From Agarilytica rhodophyticola (GTDB lineage Bacteria > Pseudomonadota > Gammaproteobacteria > Pseudomonadales > Cellvibrionaceae): 64,000 bases of DNA. Positions 1 through 9,574 of this stretch are shown piece by piece; the first letter of the stretch is position 1, and the number at the start of each line of letters is the position of its first letter. The notes below the pieces were generated by a model. The model saw only the letters and a list, made by a program, of their open reading frames with translations, did not search any database and had not been told where the DNA came from. The translations under genes and the position numbers were made by a program. The stretch lies in assembly GCF_002157225.2 (NCBI RefSeq), contig NZ_CP020038.1, positions 4,866,501 through 4,930,500 on the forward strand. The letters are read 5' to 3'.

Positions 1-1
1 G

Positions 2-625
2 AAAAAGCTGATCGGTTTATATGAGGCCGCAGGCTACGGTAAAGACCGCATTTTGATTAAGCTTGCCTCCACATGGGAAGGTATTCGTGCAGCAGAAATT
101 TTAGAAAAGGATGGTATCAACTGTAACCTTACATTGTTGTTCTCATTTAGCCAAGCTGCGGCTTGTGCCGATGCTGGTGCATTTTTGATATCACCCTTTG
201 TAGGACGTATTCTAGATTGGTATAAAGCCAATACAGATAAAAAAGAATACAGCCCATTCGAAGATCCAGGTGTGCAGTCAGTAACAAAGATCTATAACTA
301 CTACAAACAGCACGATTACAAAACTGTTGTTATGGGGGCGAGCTTCCGTAACACTGGCGAGCTAGAAGCACTAGCCGGTTGTGATCGTCTTACTATTAGC
401 CCAGCACTCTTAGGCGAACTTGAAAACGATAACAATACTCTTGAACGAGTGCTATCACCAGATAGCAGTGGCGAAGCTATTGCAAAAACTATCGAGAGTG
501 AAGCTCAATTCCGTTTTTCAAATAACGAAGACGCGATGGCAACAGAAAAACTTTCTGAAGGTATTCGTAACTTTGTGAAAGATCAAGTTAACCTTGAAAA
601 TTTCTTAAAATCTAAGAAAAACTAA
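2..625 (+). CDS. tal: Transaldolase, 3' part (cut by window start)
   Basis: This is the C-terminal two thirds of a transaldolase, the pentose phosphate enzyme that moves a dihydroxyacetone unit between sugar phosphates in the cytoplasm. The reading frame is open from base 2. It shows the Schiff-base lysine region ([11 protein letters not shown]), then [24 protein letters not shown] and VMGASFRN, which are hallmarks of the TalB-type family. The stop at 623-625 is followed by a perfect inverted repeat. The N-terminus lies outside the window, so the true start and any upstream partner are unknown. The identification is firm; TalA versus TalB cannot be separated here. Confidence 0.95.
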   Translation, partial: KKLIGLYEAAGYGKDRILIKLASTWEGIRAAEILEKDGINCNLTLLFSFSQAAACADAGAFLISPFVGRILDWYKANTDKKEYSPFEDPGVQSVTKIYNYYKQHDYKTVVMGASFRNTGELEALAGCDRLTISPALLGELENDNNTLERVLSPDSSGEAIAKTIESEAQFRFSNNEDAMATEKLSEGIRNFVKDQVNLENFLKSKKN

Positions 626-644
626 CTCAGTTTTTTTAGAATTA

Positions 645-687
645 GTGTAAGTAAGCCTAAAAATTCATAAGTTTAGCTTACTTACAC
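645..687 (+). terminator. Perfect 12-bp inverted repeat after tal
   Basis: GTGTAAGTAAGC at 645-656 is the exact reverse complement of GCTTACTTACAC at 676-687, with a 19-nt spacer. It begins 20 nt after the transaldolase stop. No long T run follows directly, so it is a probable stem-loop terminator or mRNA 3' stabiliser rather than a textbook terminator. Confidence 0.5.
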
Positions 688-1276
688 CTCTTAATAATAT
701 TTTAACTCTCATTATTTCCTGCCCTCCTTACTAATTACTCCGCAAGAAAAGCAACCAATTCGCCAAAATTACGCACTTAAATCACTCATACTTTTATGTA
801 AAGCTTCTTTACATAACTTTTTAACTTGGCTGTAAAAACATAAGTTAATTAATATTTTTACGTTTTAGTTTTGCAGCTTACTTTTATATTATCTAAACAT
901 ATAAATAGATTTATTATTTTGTAAAAATTTTATCTTATTAAAGAACGGTTAAGTTATGTAAAGAAGACAACTAACAGCTAATAAATCTTATTCATTAATA
1001 TAAAATAGTTTGCAATAAACAGGAGAAATCATAATTAAGAAGTGTAAAAAAACTAGGTGACCGCACTCTCTTAACCCTCCTAAACTTAAGAAGCGCTCAC
1101 TTACTTTTTTTCAGAAAAATAAAAAAACAACAATTAAAAATATATTTTTATTTTTAATAAAGAATTAATTTAGCACGTAAAAAATTTCCTTATTAATTAC
1201 ACTTAAATAATAATGTGTAATTTTTGCAATAATAAAATGTGAATAAACTCTCAATTTATTATTGGTGTTTAAGGTG

Positions 1277-1374
1277 AAGCCGATCAAGGCGACAAAGACC
1301 ATAGGTTATATTCAAAAAATATGGAAAAATATTAGTATTACCAATGATAATAAAAATTACTCACGTACCGACCT
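1277..1374 (+). promoter_or_regulatory. Conserved 5' leader, copy 1
   Basis: The core AAGCCGATCAAGGCGACAA begins at 1277, 98 nt before the ATG. It matches the core at 5004, which lies 99 nt before the second DUF1800 start. Downstream, both leaders carry a small AT-rich hairpin around a purine-rich loop (AATAT, loop, ATATT here) and then align weakly to the start codon. It could be a regulator site, a structured RNA, or simply the inherited leader of a duplicated operon. I could not assign it to a known riboswitch class. Confidence 0.45.
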
Positions 1375-3237
1375 ATGTTTAAAGTTAAATTATTGACTCA
1401 ATATTTCATGACTGCTTTTGTATTAGCAGGTTTATATTCTTGTGGTGGTGGAGAAAGCGAAAGTTTACTCAGTCCTGATGCCAGTGCGGATAATGATACC
1501 CCCGTACCAGTACAAACAGTACCACCACTACCTGACTCGCCTCTAGCTACGCCAACACCTTCTCCTGGCGCAACACCACAGACAACACCACTTGCTTCAC
1601 CATCACCAAATACAACACCTACGCCCATCCCAACAGCTACGGTTGCCCCGGTGGCGGCACCAAGGAAAGCAGAAACAAGAGAAGATGCCGCACGATTTTT
1701 AATGCGCACTAGTTTCGGACCTAAGGCTGAAGAAATAGATGCGCTGATGGCTACAACTTACGAGGCCTGGTTGAATCAGCAATTTAGAGAAACACCCACA
1801 TACCAGACACAGTCGGTTAAAAGGTTAGTGGATAAAGATACTACCCCATCAACTTCGCCGGGAACACGCAATAGCCTTCGTAAAGACGTGTGGTTTAATA
1901 CCATCATGAAAGGCAACGATCAGCTCCGCCAAAGAGTCGCTTTTGCCTTGAGTCAAATACTTGTTGTGTCAGAAAGAGATACAGGCCTACGCTTTCAAAC
2001 CGTGGGAATGGCAAATTATTACGATGTATTAATACGTCATGCTTTTGGCAATTTCAGAGAATTGATTGAAGAAGTTACCTTACACCCAGCAATGGGCAAC
2101 TACTTAGATATGCGTGGTAATCGAAAAGCCAGCGACGACGGTAACGTGCAACCTGATGAAAACTATGCGCGCGAAATTATGCAGCTGTTTACCATTGGCC
2201 TGAATGAACTCAATAAAAACGGTACCAATAAGTTACGCAACGGAAAATTAATTCCTACTTATGATATAGAAGAAGTCATCGCGTTTGCAAGAGTATTTAC
2301 CGGTTGGAGCTATCCCGGAATTACAATTTCCAATAAACGGCCATTTGAAACATTTGCCAGATCAAAAACAGATGATCCGGATAGGTTTTTAAAACCCATG
2401 GTTCCTTACGAAAGTATGCATGATCAAAGGGAGAAAGTGTTATTCAATGGCACCGTACTACCAGCGGGACAAACCGCACGTGAAGATTTAGAAATGGCGT
2501 TGGACAATTTGTTTCAGCACGCCAATGTGGCTCCCTTTATCAGTAAACAACTTATTCAACGCCTTGTTACTAGTAATCCTTCACCCACTTATGTGGCTCG
2601 CGTTGCTTCGGTATTTAACAATAATGGTAATGGCGTAAGAGGTGATTTAAAAGCAACCATAAAAGCAATCCTGCTGGATCGCGAAGCATTATTAGGTTAT
2701 AAGCAGGTTAATTTCGGTAAATTAAAAGAACCATTGTTAAAATTGATCCATATCTGGCGGGCATTTGATGGCCGTGGCGATAACAATCGCTTTCGTTATG
2801 ATGAAGGTGGCAGTGAATTAGGCCAGGCAATACTATCAGCCCCTTCGGTATTTAATTTCTACTCTCCCTTCTTTTCAAAACCCGGCGCACTTGAAGATAG
2901 AGATTTAGTGTCACCAGAGTTTGAACTTTATGATGAAGGCAAAACTATCAGCATTCAAAACCGCCTTGCTAGCTACGTTACAGGTATGATTAATACCACG
3001 CCCAAAATAAACAACATAGAGTTGCGTATTAGTGACGAAAAAGCCCTGGCAAATAATCCATCCGCACTAGTAGATCATTTTAATGCGTTTTTATTTGCTG
3101 GCCAGATGTCGCAAAACACACACGATATTCTCACAGGATATATTACTCAAATACCTTTCGGTAGCGACGGTACTGCACGAGTACAAGAGGGCCTACTTTT
3201 TGCCGTTTTATCACCTGACTTCGCCTATCAACGTTAA
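1375..3237 (+). CDS. DUF1800 family lipoprotein (copy 1)
   Basis: A 620-residue exported protein of the DUF1800 family (PF08811), whose biochemical role is unknown. The N-terminus is a lipoprotein signal ending in LYSC, with Cys23 as the likely acylated residue. A low-complexity Pro/Thr/Ser linker follows (about residues 40-95), and then the DUF1800 domain fills the rest, with RFLMRTSFGP, DQLRQRVAFALSQILV, NYAREIMQLFTIGL and ARVFTGW as recognisable segments. The DUF1501 gene starts 23 nt downstream, an operon pairing common in this family. It is paralogous to the gene at 5103-6941. It probably sits in the outer membrane or periplasm; no catalytic residues can be named. Confidence 0.9.
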   Translation: MFKVKLLTQYFMTAFVLAGLYSCGGGESESLLSPDASADNDTPVPVQTVPPLPDSPLATPTPSPGATPQTTPLASPSPNTTPTPIPTATVAPVAAPRKAETREDAARFLMRTSFGPKAEEIDALMATTYEAWLNQQFRETPTYQTQSVKRLVDKDTTPSTSPGTRNSLRKDVWFNTIMKGNDQLRQRVAFALSQILVVSERDTGLRFQTVGMANYYDVLIRHAFGNFRELIEEVTLHPAMGNYLDMRGNRKASDDGNVQPDENYAREIMQLFTIGLNELNKNGTNKLRNGKLIPTYDIEEVIAFARVFTGWSYPGITISNKRPFETFARSKTDDPDRFLKPMVPYESMHDQREKVLFNGTVLPAGQTAREDLEMALDNLFQHANVAPFISKQLIQRLVTSNPSPTYVARVASVFNNNGNGVRGDLKATIKAILLDREALLGYKQVNFGKLKEPLLKLIHIWRAFDGRGDNNRFRYDEGGSELGQAILSAPSVFNFYSPFFSKPGALEDRDLVSPEFELYDEGKTISIQNRLASYVTGMINTTPKINNIELRISDEKALANNPSALVDHFNAFLFAGQMSQNTHDILTGYITQIPFGSDGTARVQEGLLFAVLSPDFAYQR

Positions 3238-3260
3238 CAGAATATTAAAGAGTTACACTA

Positions 3261-4631
3261 ATGTCCCAATTTAAATCAAAACGACGAGATTTTCTTAAAT
3301 CTTTTGTATCGACAACGTTAGGTGGTGCAGGTGCTTACGCCAGTTTATCAAGTCTGGGAATGATGAACGCCTTCGCCCAGTCCAATAATGATTACAAAGC
3401 TCTGGTTTGTTTATTCCTTGGTGGTGGTAACGATGGCTACAATACAATTATCCCAACAGATAACAGCGCGTATCAACAATACTCTGATGCTCGTGGCCCA
3501 CTGGCCATTCCTAAAGGACAAGTGCGTGCTATACAAGGTAGAGCATCCGATGGTAATTCCTATGGGGTTCACCCCAGTATGAGAGAAGTACAGGAATTGT
3601 ATAATAATGGAGATTTGTGTTTTATTGGTAACGTCGGCTCGCTGATTGAACCAATCACACGTGATAATTTCATCAGTAAAAATAAGCAATTACCGCCCTT
3701 TTTATTTTCTCATAACAATCAAACACGATTTTGGCAGAGTTTAGATATCGATGTTCCCAGACCCCGTGGTTGGGCAGGAAAAATGGCTGACGCCATGATG
3801 GCGCATAATCAAGATTCACCTATCTCAATGAATATTTCTGTCGCCGGACAAAATTTATTTCAGTCAGGCAATAGAACTCAACCCTATATCATGTCCCGTA
3901 AAGGGGTCGGCAGGATGAATTTATTCAACCGCGACAGACGTCGAGATGAAGCACGTATTCCAGTGTTTGAAGAAATGATGTCCAATTCTTATCAAAATAT
4001 TTATGCCAACGAATATGCTAAGACGGCACGTCGCGCAGAAGAGTTAAGTGTTTCTGTCGGTGCCGCGTTGGATGAAGTACAAACGTTCACCACACAACCG
4101 GCACAACCATCGGCATTAACAGATACTTTCTCTACTATTGCTAAAGTTATCGCAGCACGCTCTACTTTAAAAATGTCACGGCAAATATTTTTTGTGAGCC
4201 TTGGCGGCTGGGACACCCATAATGATCAACTCTCTCGCCACAGCGAATTGCTGTCTAATTTAAGTAAAGGGCTGAAATATTTTTATGATTTAACGAAAGA
4301 ACTTAATGTTGCTAACAAAGTAACCACATTTACTGCGGCTGACTTTGGTAGAACGCTGAGCAGTAATGGTAGTGGTAGTGACCATGGTTGGGGAAATCAT
4401 CATTTAGTGATGGGCGGTGCGGTGCAAGGCCGTAGAATTTATGGTGAAATGCCTGAAATCGCTTTTGGTGGATTACAAGATGCAGGCCGCGGCCGCTTAG
4501 TTCCTACCACATCAATTGACCAATACGCAGCAACATTAGCCAGCTGGTATGGTTTAGGTGCATCTGATGTAGCAGAAATTTTTCCAAACCTCAGTAACTT
4601 TAATAACGTAGATTTGGGATTCTTAAGTTAA
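3261..4631 (+). CDS. DUF1501 family Tat-exported protein (copy 1)
   Basis: A 456-residue DUF1501 protein (PF07394), a family related in fold to alkaline phosphatase/sulfatase enzymes but without an assigned substrate. The N-terminus has a twin-arginine signal (KRRDFLK) followed by a hydrophobic stretch ending near NAFAQ, so export of the folded protein is expected. Family motifs include VCLFLGGGNDGYN, SLGGWDTH and TAADFGRTL followed by GSGSDHGWG; the Asp and His residues in these are plausible metal ligands. It lies 23 nt after the DUF1800 gene and is very probably cotranscribed and functionally coupled to it. Confidence 0.9.
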   Translation: MSQFKSKRRDFLKSFVSTTLGGAGAYASLSSLGMMNAFAQSNNDYKALVCLFLGGGNDGYNTIIPTDNSAYQQYSDARGPLAIPKGQVRAIQGRASDGNSYGVHPSMREVQELYNNGDLCFIGNVGSLIEPITRDNFISKNKQLPPFLFSHNNQTRFWQSLDIDVPRPRGWAGKMADAMMAHNQDSPISMNISVAGQNLFQSGNRTQPYIMSRKGVGRMNLFNRDRRRDEARIPVFEEMMSNSYQNIYANEYAKTARRAEELSVSVGAALDEVQTFTTQPAQPSALTDTFSTIAKVIAARSTLKMSRQIFFVSLGGWDTHNDQLSRHSELLSNLSKGLKYFYDLTKELNVANKVTTFTAADFGRTLSSNGSGSDHGWGNHHLVMGGAVQGRRIYGEMPEIAFGGLQDAGRGRLVPTTSIDQYAATLASWYGLGASDVAEIFPNLSNFNNVDLGFLS

Positions 4632-5102
4632 GAGCTATTAATGTGCGCTAGCATAAATATATATTATTATTGTGAATAAAGTTGTCTTACACTTTACTCA
4701 CAATGATTACATTTATTGCCTTTTATTCCCTATTTATTTTGCTTTACATTTATTTATTCCAAAGCGCCATAATTAATCTTTAATTAATTGCGAATAGAGC
4801 CCCTTAAGTGTTCACTCACTCAATAGGGTGATTAATTATTGTCAACAATTAATCATTAATGGTTCCCCATAAAATCAGTGCAGACATCAACTGCATCTAC
4901 ACTCTGCTCCCCCTTTAATGTCACTCTCAAAAAATAAAAATATACGATTTTATTAAATAAAAAGTGTGCTACAGATTACACTTTCGAACTTGACTTACTT
5001 ACCAAGCCGATTAAAACGACAAGCCTAATATCTAGTTCGGTACAAATATGAAACAATATTTGTATTATAAATTATCCCTCAAAATTGCTCGTGTCTTGAT
5101 CT
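4632..5102. other. Intergenic region between the two DUF1800/DUF1501 operons
   Basis: About 470 AT-rich bases with no credible gene. The last 100 nt are the second copy of the conserved leader. AAGTGT and ACACTT near 4961-4984 can form a small hairpin just upstream of it. No clear terminator was seen for the first operon. Confidence 0.55.
5004..5102 (+). promoter_or_regulatory. Conserved 5' leader, copy 2
   Basis: The core AAGCCGATTAAAACGACAAG begins at 5004, 99 nt before the ATG, and differs from copy 1 at only a few bases. Downstream, ACAAATAT and ATATTTGT form an 8-bp hairpin around a six-base loop, at the same relative place as the weaker hairpin in copy 1. The equal spacing in both copies is what makes it notable. 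Confidence 0.45.
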
Positions 5103-6941
5103 ATGTTTAGAATTAGTATATTCAGCAAAAATTTTACCTTAGCATGTGTATTGGCAGGTCTTGTTGCCTGTGGCGGTGAAAGCGAGAGCTTACTGAGCCC
5201 CGATGCTAATCCCGGTGGGGACTCCCCTGATAATCAGCCAGTGCCGTCACAAACAGTACCGCCGTTACCAGGAACTCCAACACCTACGCCAGGAACAACA
5301 CCTACAGCAACTCCCACTGGCACACCGACACCTACAGCGACACCAGTGGCTGCTACACCAACGCCTGCACCAAGACGCGCAAGAAATAATGATGAAGCGG
5401 TCAGATTCTTATTGCGAACGACGTTTGGCCCCACACAAAGAGAGATCGATGCTCTCCAGGCAACCAATTACACCTCTTGGCTGCAGCAACAATTTGATGC
5501 AACGCCTACTTATCAAACAGAAACTGTTAAAAAGCTAATCGACGAAAACACGAGAGATATTGTTTTCTTACGCAGCTTCCGTCGTTCAGATGCATGGTTC
5601 GATACCGTTATTAATGGCGAAGATCAGTTACGCCAGCGGGTGGCATTTGCACTGAGCCAAATACTTGTTGTGTCTGAAAATGACGGTGCATTAACTGGCT
5701 ATGCCAGGAGTATGGCCAACTATAATGATGTACTTATTCGTAACGCCTTTGGCAATTTTAGAGAGCTATTAGAAGAAGTAACGCTGCACCCGGCTATGGG
5801 TAACTTCTTAAGTATGCGCCGCAATAGTAAAGGTAATGATGAAGGTACAATTCAGCCAGATGAGAACTACGCACGCGAAATTATGCAGCTGTTCACTATT
5901 GGCTTAAAAGAATTAAACCTCGATGGCACTGAGAAGTTAGATAGCAGAAACCGATCTATTCCAACCTATGGTATGCCAGAAGTACTGGCTTTTGCTCGTG
6001 TATTCACCGGCTGGAATTATGAGAATCTACGCAGATTCCAAAGCGGCTTTGAAAGGCCCGATAGTGAAAGACTGCTCAAACCCATGACGCCCTATGAAGA
6101 TTTCCATGATACTGGTGAGAAAGTATTACTCAACGGCACAGTTTTGCCCGCTAACCAGGATGCTCGTACCGATTTAGAAATGGCTTTAGATAACTTATTT
6201 AATCACCCAAATGTCGGCCCATTTATTGGTAAGCAGTTAATTCAACGTTTGGTGACGAGTAATCCATCCCCAGCCTATGTAGCCCGTGTGGCATCTGTAT
6301 TTAATGATAACGGCCGCGGCGTACGCGGTGATTTACAGGCAACCGTAAGAGCGATCTTACTCGATAGCGACGCGCTACTGGGCTATCAGAATGATCCGCA
6401 AAACTTTGGTAAGTTAAAAGAGCCTTTGTTAAAACTCACACACCTTTGGCGAGCATTTGGCGCTGAAGGTGCTGGTGGTCATTTGCGCTATTCGCAATCG
6501 AACCGCGACTTTGCACAAAAAGCACTGGCCGCGCCTTCGGTATTTAATTTCTTCTCACCCACGTTTAGCCAACCTGGCGCTATTGAGAACGGCAACATGG
6601 TGTCACCCGAGTTCCAAATCTATACCGAAACGACTGCTATTTCCGCACAAAATCGGTTGCGCAGTTATATCAATGGAAGTCGTCTTAACGGCACTCGAGC
6701 AGAAAGCGGCCTCCATCAAATTAATTTAAATTTTGACAGAGCTAAGCGATTGGCCAATAGACCTGAAGAGCTTGTTAAACACTTTAATGATTTCTTATTT
6801 GCTGGCCAAATGTCACAGCAAACGCAAGATATTTTAGAAGATTTCATCAATCAGACACCGATGACCGATGATGGCACCCTGCGTGTGAGGGAAGGTTTAT
6901 TTTTAGCCTTTGCATCACCAGACTTCGCCTATCAACGCTAA
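5103..6941 (+). CDS. DUF1800 family lipoprotein (copy 2)
   Basis: A 612-residue paralogue of the protein at 1375-3237, with the same plan: a lipoprotein signal ending LVAC (Cys23), the shared mature start GGESESLLSPDA, a Thr/Pro-rich linker made of short PTPTAT-like repeats, and a DUF1800 domain. DQLRQRVAFALSQILVVSE and DENYAREIMQLFTIGL are conserved between the copies, and both end in SPDFAYQR. The linker and the C-terminal third differ most. A DUF1501 gene follows after 27 nt. Function is unknown; a tandem operon duplication is the simplest origin. Confidence 0.9.
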   Translation: MFRISIFSKNFTLACVLAGLVACGGESESLLSPDANPGGDSPDNQPVPSQTVPPLPGTPTPTPGTTPTATPTGTPTPTATPVAATPTPAPRRARNNDEAVRFLLRTTFGPTQREIDALQATNYTSWLQQQFDATPTYQTETVKKLIDENTRDIVFLRSFRRSDAWFDTVINGEDQLRQRVAFALSQILVVSENDGALTGYARSMANYNDVLIRNAFGNFRELLEEVTLHPAMGNFLSMRRNSKGNDEGTIQPDENYAREIMQLFTIGLKELNLDGTEKLDSRNRSIPTYGMPEVLAFARVFTGWNYENLRRFQSGFERPDSERLLKPMTPYEDFHDTGEKVLLNGTVLPANQDARTDLEMALDNLFNHPNVGPFIGKQLIQRLVTSNPSPAYVARVASVFNDNGRGVRGDLQATVRAILLDSDALLGYQNDPQNFGKLKEPLLKLTHLWRAFGAEGAGGHLRYSQSNRDFAQKALAAPSVFNFFSPTFSQPGAIENGNMVSPEFQIYTETTAISAQNRLRSYINGSRLNGTRAESGLHQINLNFDRAKRLANRPEELVKHFNDFLFAGQMSQQTQDILEDFINQTPMTDDGTLRVREGLFLAFASPDFAYQR

Positions 6942-6968
6942 CTGAATACGTACCAAGGTTATATCACA

Positions 6969-8342
6969 ATGTCTAAATTCGAATTACATCGTCGCAATTT
7001 TTTGAAATCCTGCCTATCTAAAAGCGTTGCAGGGGCCGGTGCTTATGCCAGTTTATCTAGCCTGGGGATGATGAACGCATTCGCCCAAACAAGCGGTGAT
7101 TATAAAGCGCTAGTATGTCTATTTTTGTTTGGCGGTAATGATTCCTACAACATGCTCATACCCACAAGCAATTCTGCCTACAATCAATATTCAGATGCTC
7201 GTGAAGGCTTAGCCATTCCACGCGCAGATATTTTACGGGCGTCGGCTCGTGGCTCAGATGGCAATGACTATGGTTTTCACCCAAGTATGGAAGGTGTACG
7301 CACCCTATTTAATCAAGGTAACCTGTCTGTAGTAGGTAATGTGGGTGCCCTAGTGGCTCCTACAAGCAAGACAGATTACGAAAACGGCAGAGTGCCATTA
7401 CCTCCGCGCTTATTTTCTCACAACGACCAGCAGGATTTTTGGCATAGTCTCAAAACAGATGTCCCTCAGCCTCGGGGATGGGCCGGGCGTATGGCTGATG
7501 CCATGGTGGATGCCAATAGAAACTCGCGCTTGTCGATGAATATTTCAATGTCCGGTAGAAACTTATTCCAAGTGGGAGACAATACTTCGCCTTATGCCAT
7601 GTCCTCATCTGGTATCGTGCCCATGGGCGGTTTGAATCGCTCTAGCCGTAACGCTCAAGAGCAACGTCGCATCGAAGCCTTTGATGCGATGATGAAAAAT
7701 AGCTACGATAATATCTATGCTAATGAATTCGCTAAAGTAAAATCGCGCTCTGAGATGCTCAGTACTTTTGTCGGTGACGCCTTATCCAGTGCCCGCGCCT
7801 TTACTACGCCACTTCCTGCTGAGAACGGAATCGCACAGAGCCTTTCCACTGTGGCCAAGATGATCGATTCGCGTTCAACGCTTAATATGAACCGCCAAAT
7901 CTTCTTCGTTGGCGTGGGTGGCTGGGATACCCATAGTGACCAACTTTCTCGCCAGCAAGGCTTGTTAAAAAGTCTTAGTGATGCCCTCAAGTACTTTTAC
8001 GATTTAACCGTTGAAATGAGATTGCAAGATCAAATCACCACCTTCACCGCCGCTGACTTCGGCAGAACACTTGGCAGTAATGGCAGTGGGAGTGATCACG
8101 GTTGGGGCGGGCACCAATTGGTAATGGGTGGCGCAGTCGACGGCAAGAAGATCTTTGGAGAGATGCCTGAACTGGTTATTGGGGGCGCGCAGGACTCTGG
8201 AAGAGGTCGTCTTATACCCACCACCTCCATCGATCAATATGCCGCAACTCTAGCCAGTTGGTACGGTTTATCAGCATCAGACATCGCCGATATCTTCCCT
8301 AATCTCGGCAACTTCAGTAATGTCAATTTAGGCTTCGTGTAA
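6969..8342 (+). CDS. DUF1501 family Tat-exported protein (copy 2)
   Basis: A 457-residue paralogue of the protein at 3261-4631. It has a twin-arginine signal (HRRNFLK), then AGAYASLSSLGMMNAFAQ, which is identical in both copies. The conserved segments VGGWDTHSDQLSR and TAADFGRTLGSNGSGSDHGW are retained, so both copies look functional. The middle region (about residues 100-270) has diverged. It closes the second operon and is followed by a GC-rich stem-loop. The substrate is unknown. Confidence 0.9.
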   Translation: MSKFELHRRNFLKSCLSKSVAGAGAYASLSSLGMMNAFAQTSGDYKALVCLFLFGGNDSYNMLIPTSNSAYNQYSDAREGLAIPRADILRASARGSDGNDYGFHPSMEGVRTLFNQGNLSVVGNVGALVAPTSKTDYENGRVPLPPRLFSHNDQQDFWHSLKTDVPQPRGWAGRMADAMVDANRNSRLSMNISMSGRNLFQVGDNTSPYAMSSSGIVPMGGLNRSSRNAQEQRRIEAFDAMMKNSYDNIYANEFAKVKSRSEMLSTFVGDALSSARAFTTPLPAENGIAQSLSTVAKMIDSRSTLNMNRQIFFVGVGGWDTHSDQLSRQQGLLKSLSDALKYFYDLTVEMRLQDQITTFTAADFGRTLGSNGSGSDHGWGGHQLVMGGAVDGKKIFGEMPELVIGGAQDSGRGRLIPTTSIDQYAATLASWYGLSASDIADIFPNLGNFSNVNLGFV

Positions 8343-8356
8343 GCCAAGGGATGTGA

Positions 8357-8376
8357 GGGCCTACTGATAGGCCCTT
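8357..8376 (+). terminator. Stem-loop after the second DUF1501 gene
   Basis: AGGGCCTA and TAGGCCCT pair as a perfect 8-bp stem around the tetraloop CTGA, 14 nt after the stop codon. Only two T residues follow directly (TTGTGTT), so termination may be partial. Confidence 0.6.
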
Positions 8377-8575
8377 GTGTTAGTAGCTCTATTCTTCCTA
8401 GCTTCCACCCAAATAACCTGACTTCGATAATAGCTTTACACAGCGACCTCTTATTTTCCTTAGACACTTTTCTATTACTAAAACAATAAATTATTCCTTG
8501 AGCATCTGAACAAGCCAATAATTTATAGCTACACTGTTATAAGAAGATTTATCGATCCGGTGAGTAAAGAGTCTT

Positions 8576-9559
8576 ATGGCATTGAAGCTGGCCAACATGT
8601 TTACCAAGAAAACTGAGATCTCAGATAGTAGTGAGCAATTAACTGTGGGCGAATGTGAGATATATTCCATATCCCGCTCCAAAGAAGCCTACTTTCGTTA
8701 TTTATACCCCAAAAAGACGTCACAAAAACTAACGGTTCCCCAAAAGCTCGTAATCAATGTTTTAAAAGATACACTGCAAAAAAAAGCTGTACGTCAAAAA
8801 ACCGTACCACGCCTGCCTTCGGTTATTCCCAAGTTATTAAAAAGCTTACGCGATCCAGATTCCTCGGCCAAACACTATGTCTCGATTATCAATAAAGACC
8901 CTGTCATGAGTGCTGCCGTATTAAAGCTTGCCAACAGTGTTTATTTTAACCCCATTGGTAGGCGTATAGATGATATTGAAAAAGCCGTGGTTAAACTTGG
9001 TCTCGATGGCTTGCGCACCGTTTTATCGGCAGCAGTAATGCAGCCGATTATCCAAAAAGATTCATCGTATTTTTCACAAACGGGCCAAAAAATGTGGCAG
9101 CATTGCCTCACTTGTGCAGTGGCCTGCGAAATTATCGCTGAACATCGTGGTATAGAAAAGTTTAAAGTTTATATTATGGGTTTAGTACACGATATGGGCT
9201 TAACCACAATATTTAGTGAATTGTGTAAGCAATTTGAACAAAACCAAGAAGAGGCTCAACCGGGCTACAATGCCTTTGTGCCTATCATGAAGGTTTTAGG
9301 TCCTGCGGTGAATTACTGGATAGCAAAAGACTGGGAGCTACCCAAAGATATCTGCAGCGCCCTGGCAGAACAAACGAATATTCACACAGGTATGAAAGTA
9401 AGCCCTTATGCCCATATACTTTACCAGGCTAATTTTGTCTCCGAAGTCTATGTCACTTTACGACGTAAAAACGAAGAGATGGCGCTAGGGCTATTAAAAG
9501 AATTATCGTTGCCTATAGATCTTTATGACAAGCTCGATCTTTTATCAAAAGATGTTTAG
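8576..9559 (+). CDS. HDOD domain protein
   Basis: A 327-residue cytoplasmic protein with an HDOD domain (PF08668) over about residues 75-280: LPRLPSVIPKLLKSLRDP, AAVLKLANSVYFNP, IEKAVVKLGLDGLRTVLSAA and MGLVHDMGL. HDOD domains resemble HD phosphohydrolases but usually lack the full metal site, and they occur in signalling proteins. The first 70 residues are not recognised, and there is no attached EAL, GGDEF or receiver domain. It is a single-gene unit, convergent with the cupin gene 15 nt away. The partner pathway is unknown. Confidence 0.85.
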   Translation: MALKLANMFTKKTEISDSSEQLTVGECEIYSISRSKEAYFRYLYPKKTSQKLTVPQKLVINVLKDTLQKKAVRQKTVPRLPSVIPKLLKSLRDPDSSAKHYVSIINKDPVMSAAVLKLANSVYFNPIGRRIDDIEKAVVKLGLDGLRTVLSAAVMQPIIQKDSSYFSQTGQKMWQHCLTCAVACEIIAEHRGIEKFKVYIMGLVHDMGLTTIFSELCKQFEQNQEEAQPGYNAFVPIMKVLGPAVNYWIAKDWELPKDICSALAEQTNIHTGMKVSPYAHILYQANFVSEVYVTLRRKNEEMALGLLKELSLPIDLYDKLDLLSKDV

Positions 9560-9574
9560 TCTACATTATCACCA

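Larger units (their letters stand above)
626..1374. other. AT-rich intergenic region before the first DUF1800 operon
   Basis: About 750 bases with no credible gene. The stretch is very AT-rich, especially 840-1260. It holds the inverted repeat at 645-687 and, at its 3' end, the leader that matches the one before the second DUF1800 gene. No further structure was recognised. Confidence 0.6.

Noticed and set aside
1277-1310. Resemblance of the DUF1800 leader (GGCGACAAAGACC) to the second half of a GEMM c-di-GMP riboswitch
   Set aside because: The first half of the GEMM core (GGCAAACC and its GAAA loop) is absent in both leaders, so I did not name a riboswitch.
8234-8518. Minus-strand 94-codon frame spanning the end of the second DUF1501 gene
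   Set aside because: Most of it is the antisense of a conserved gene end and it crosses the terminator stem.
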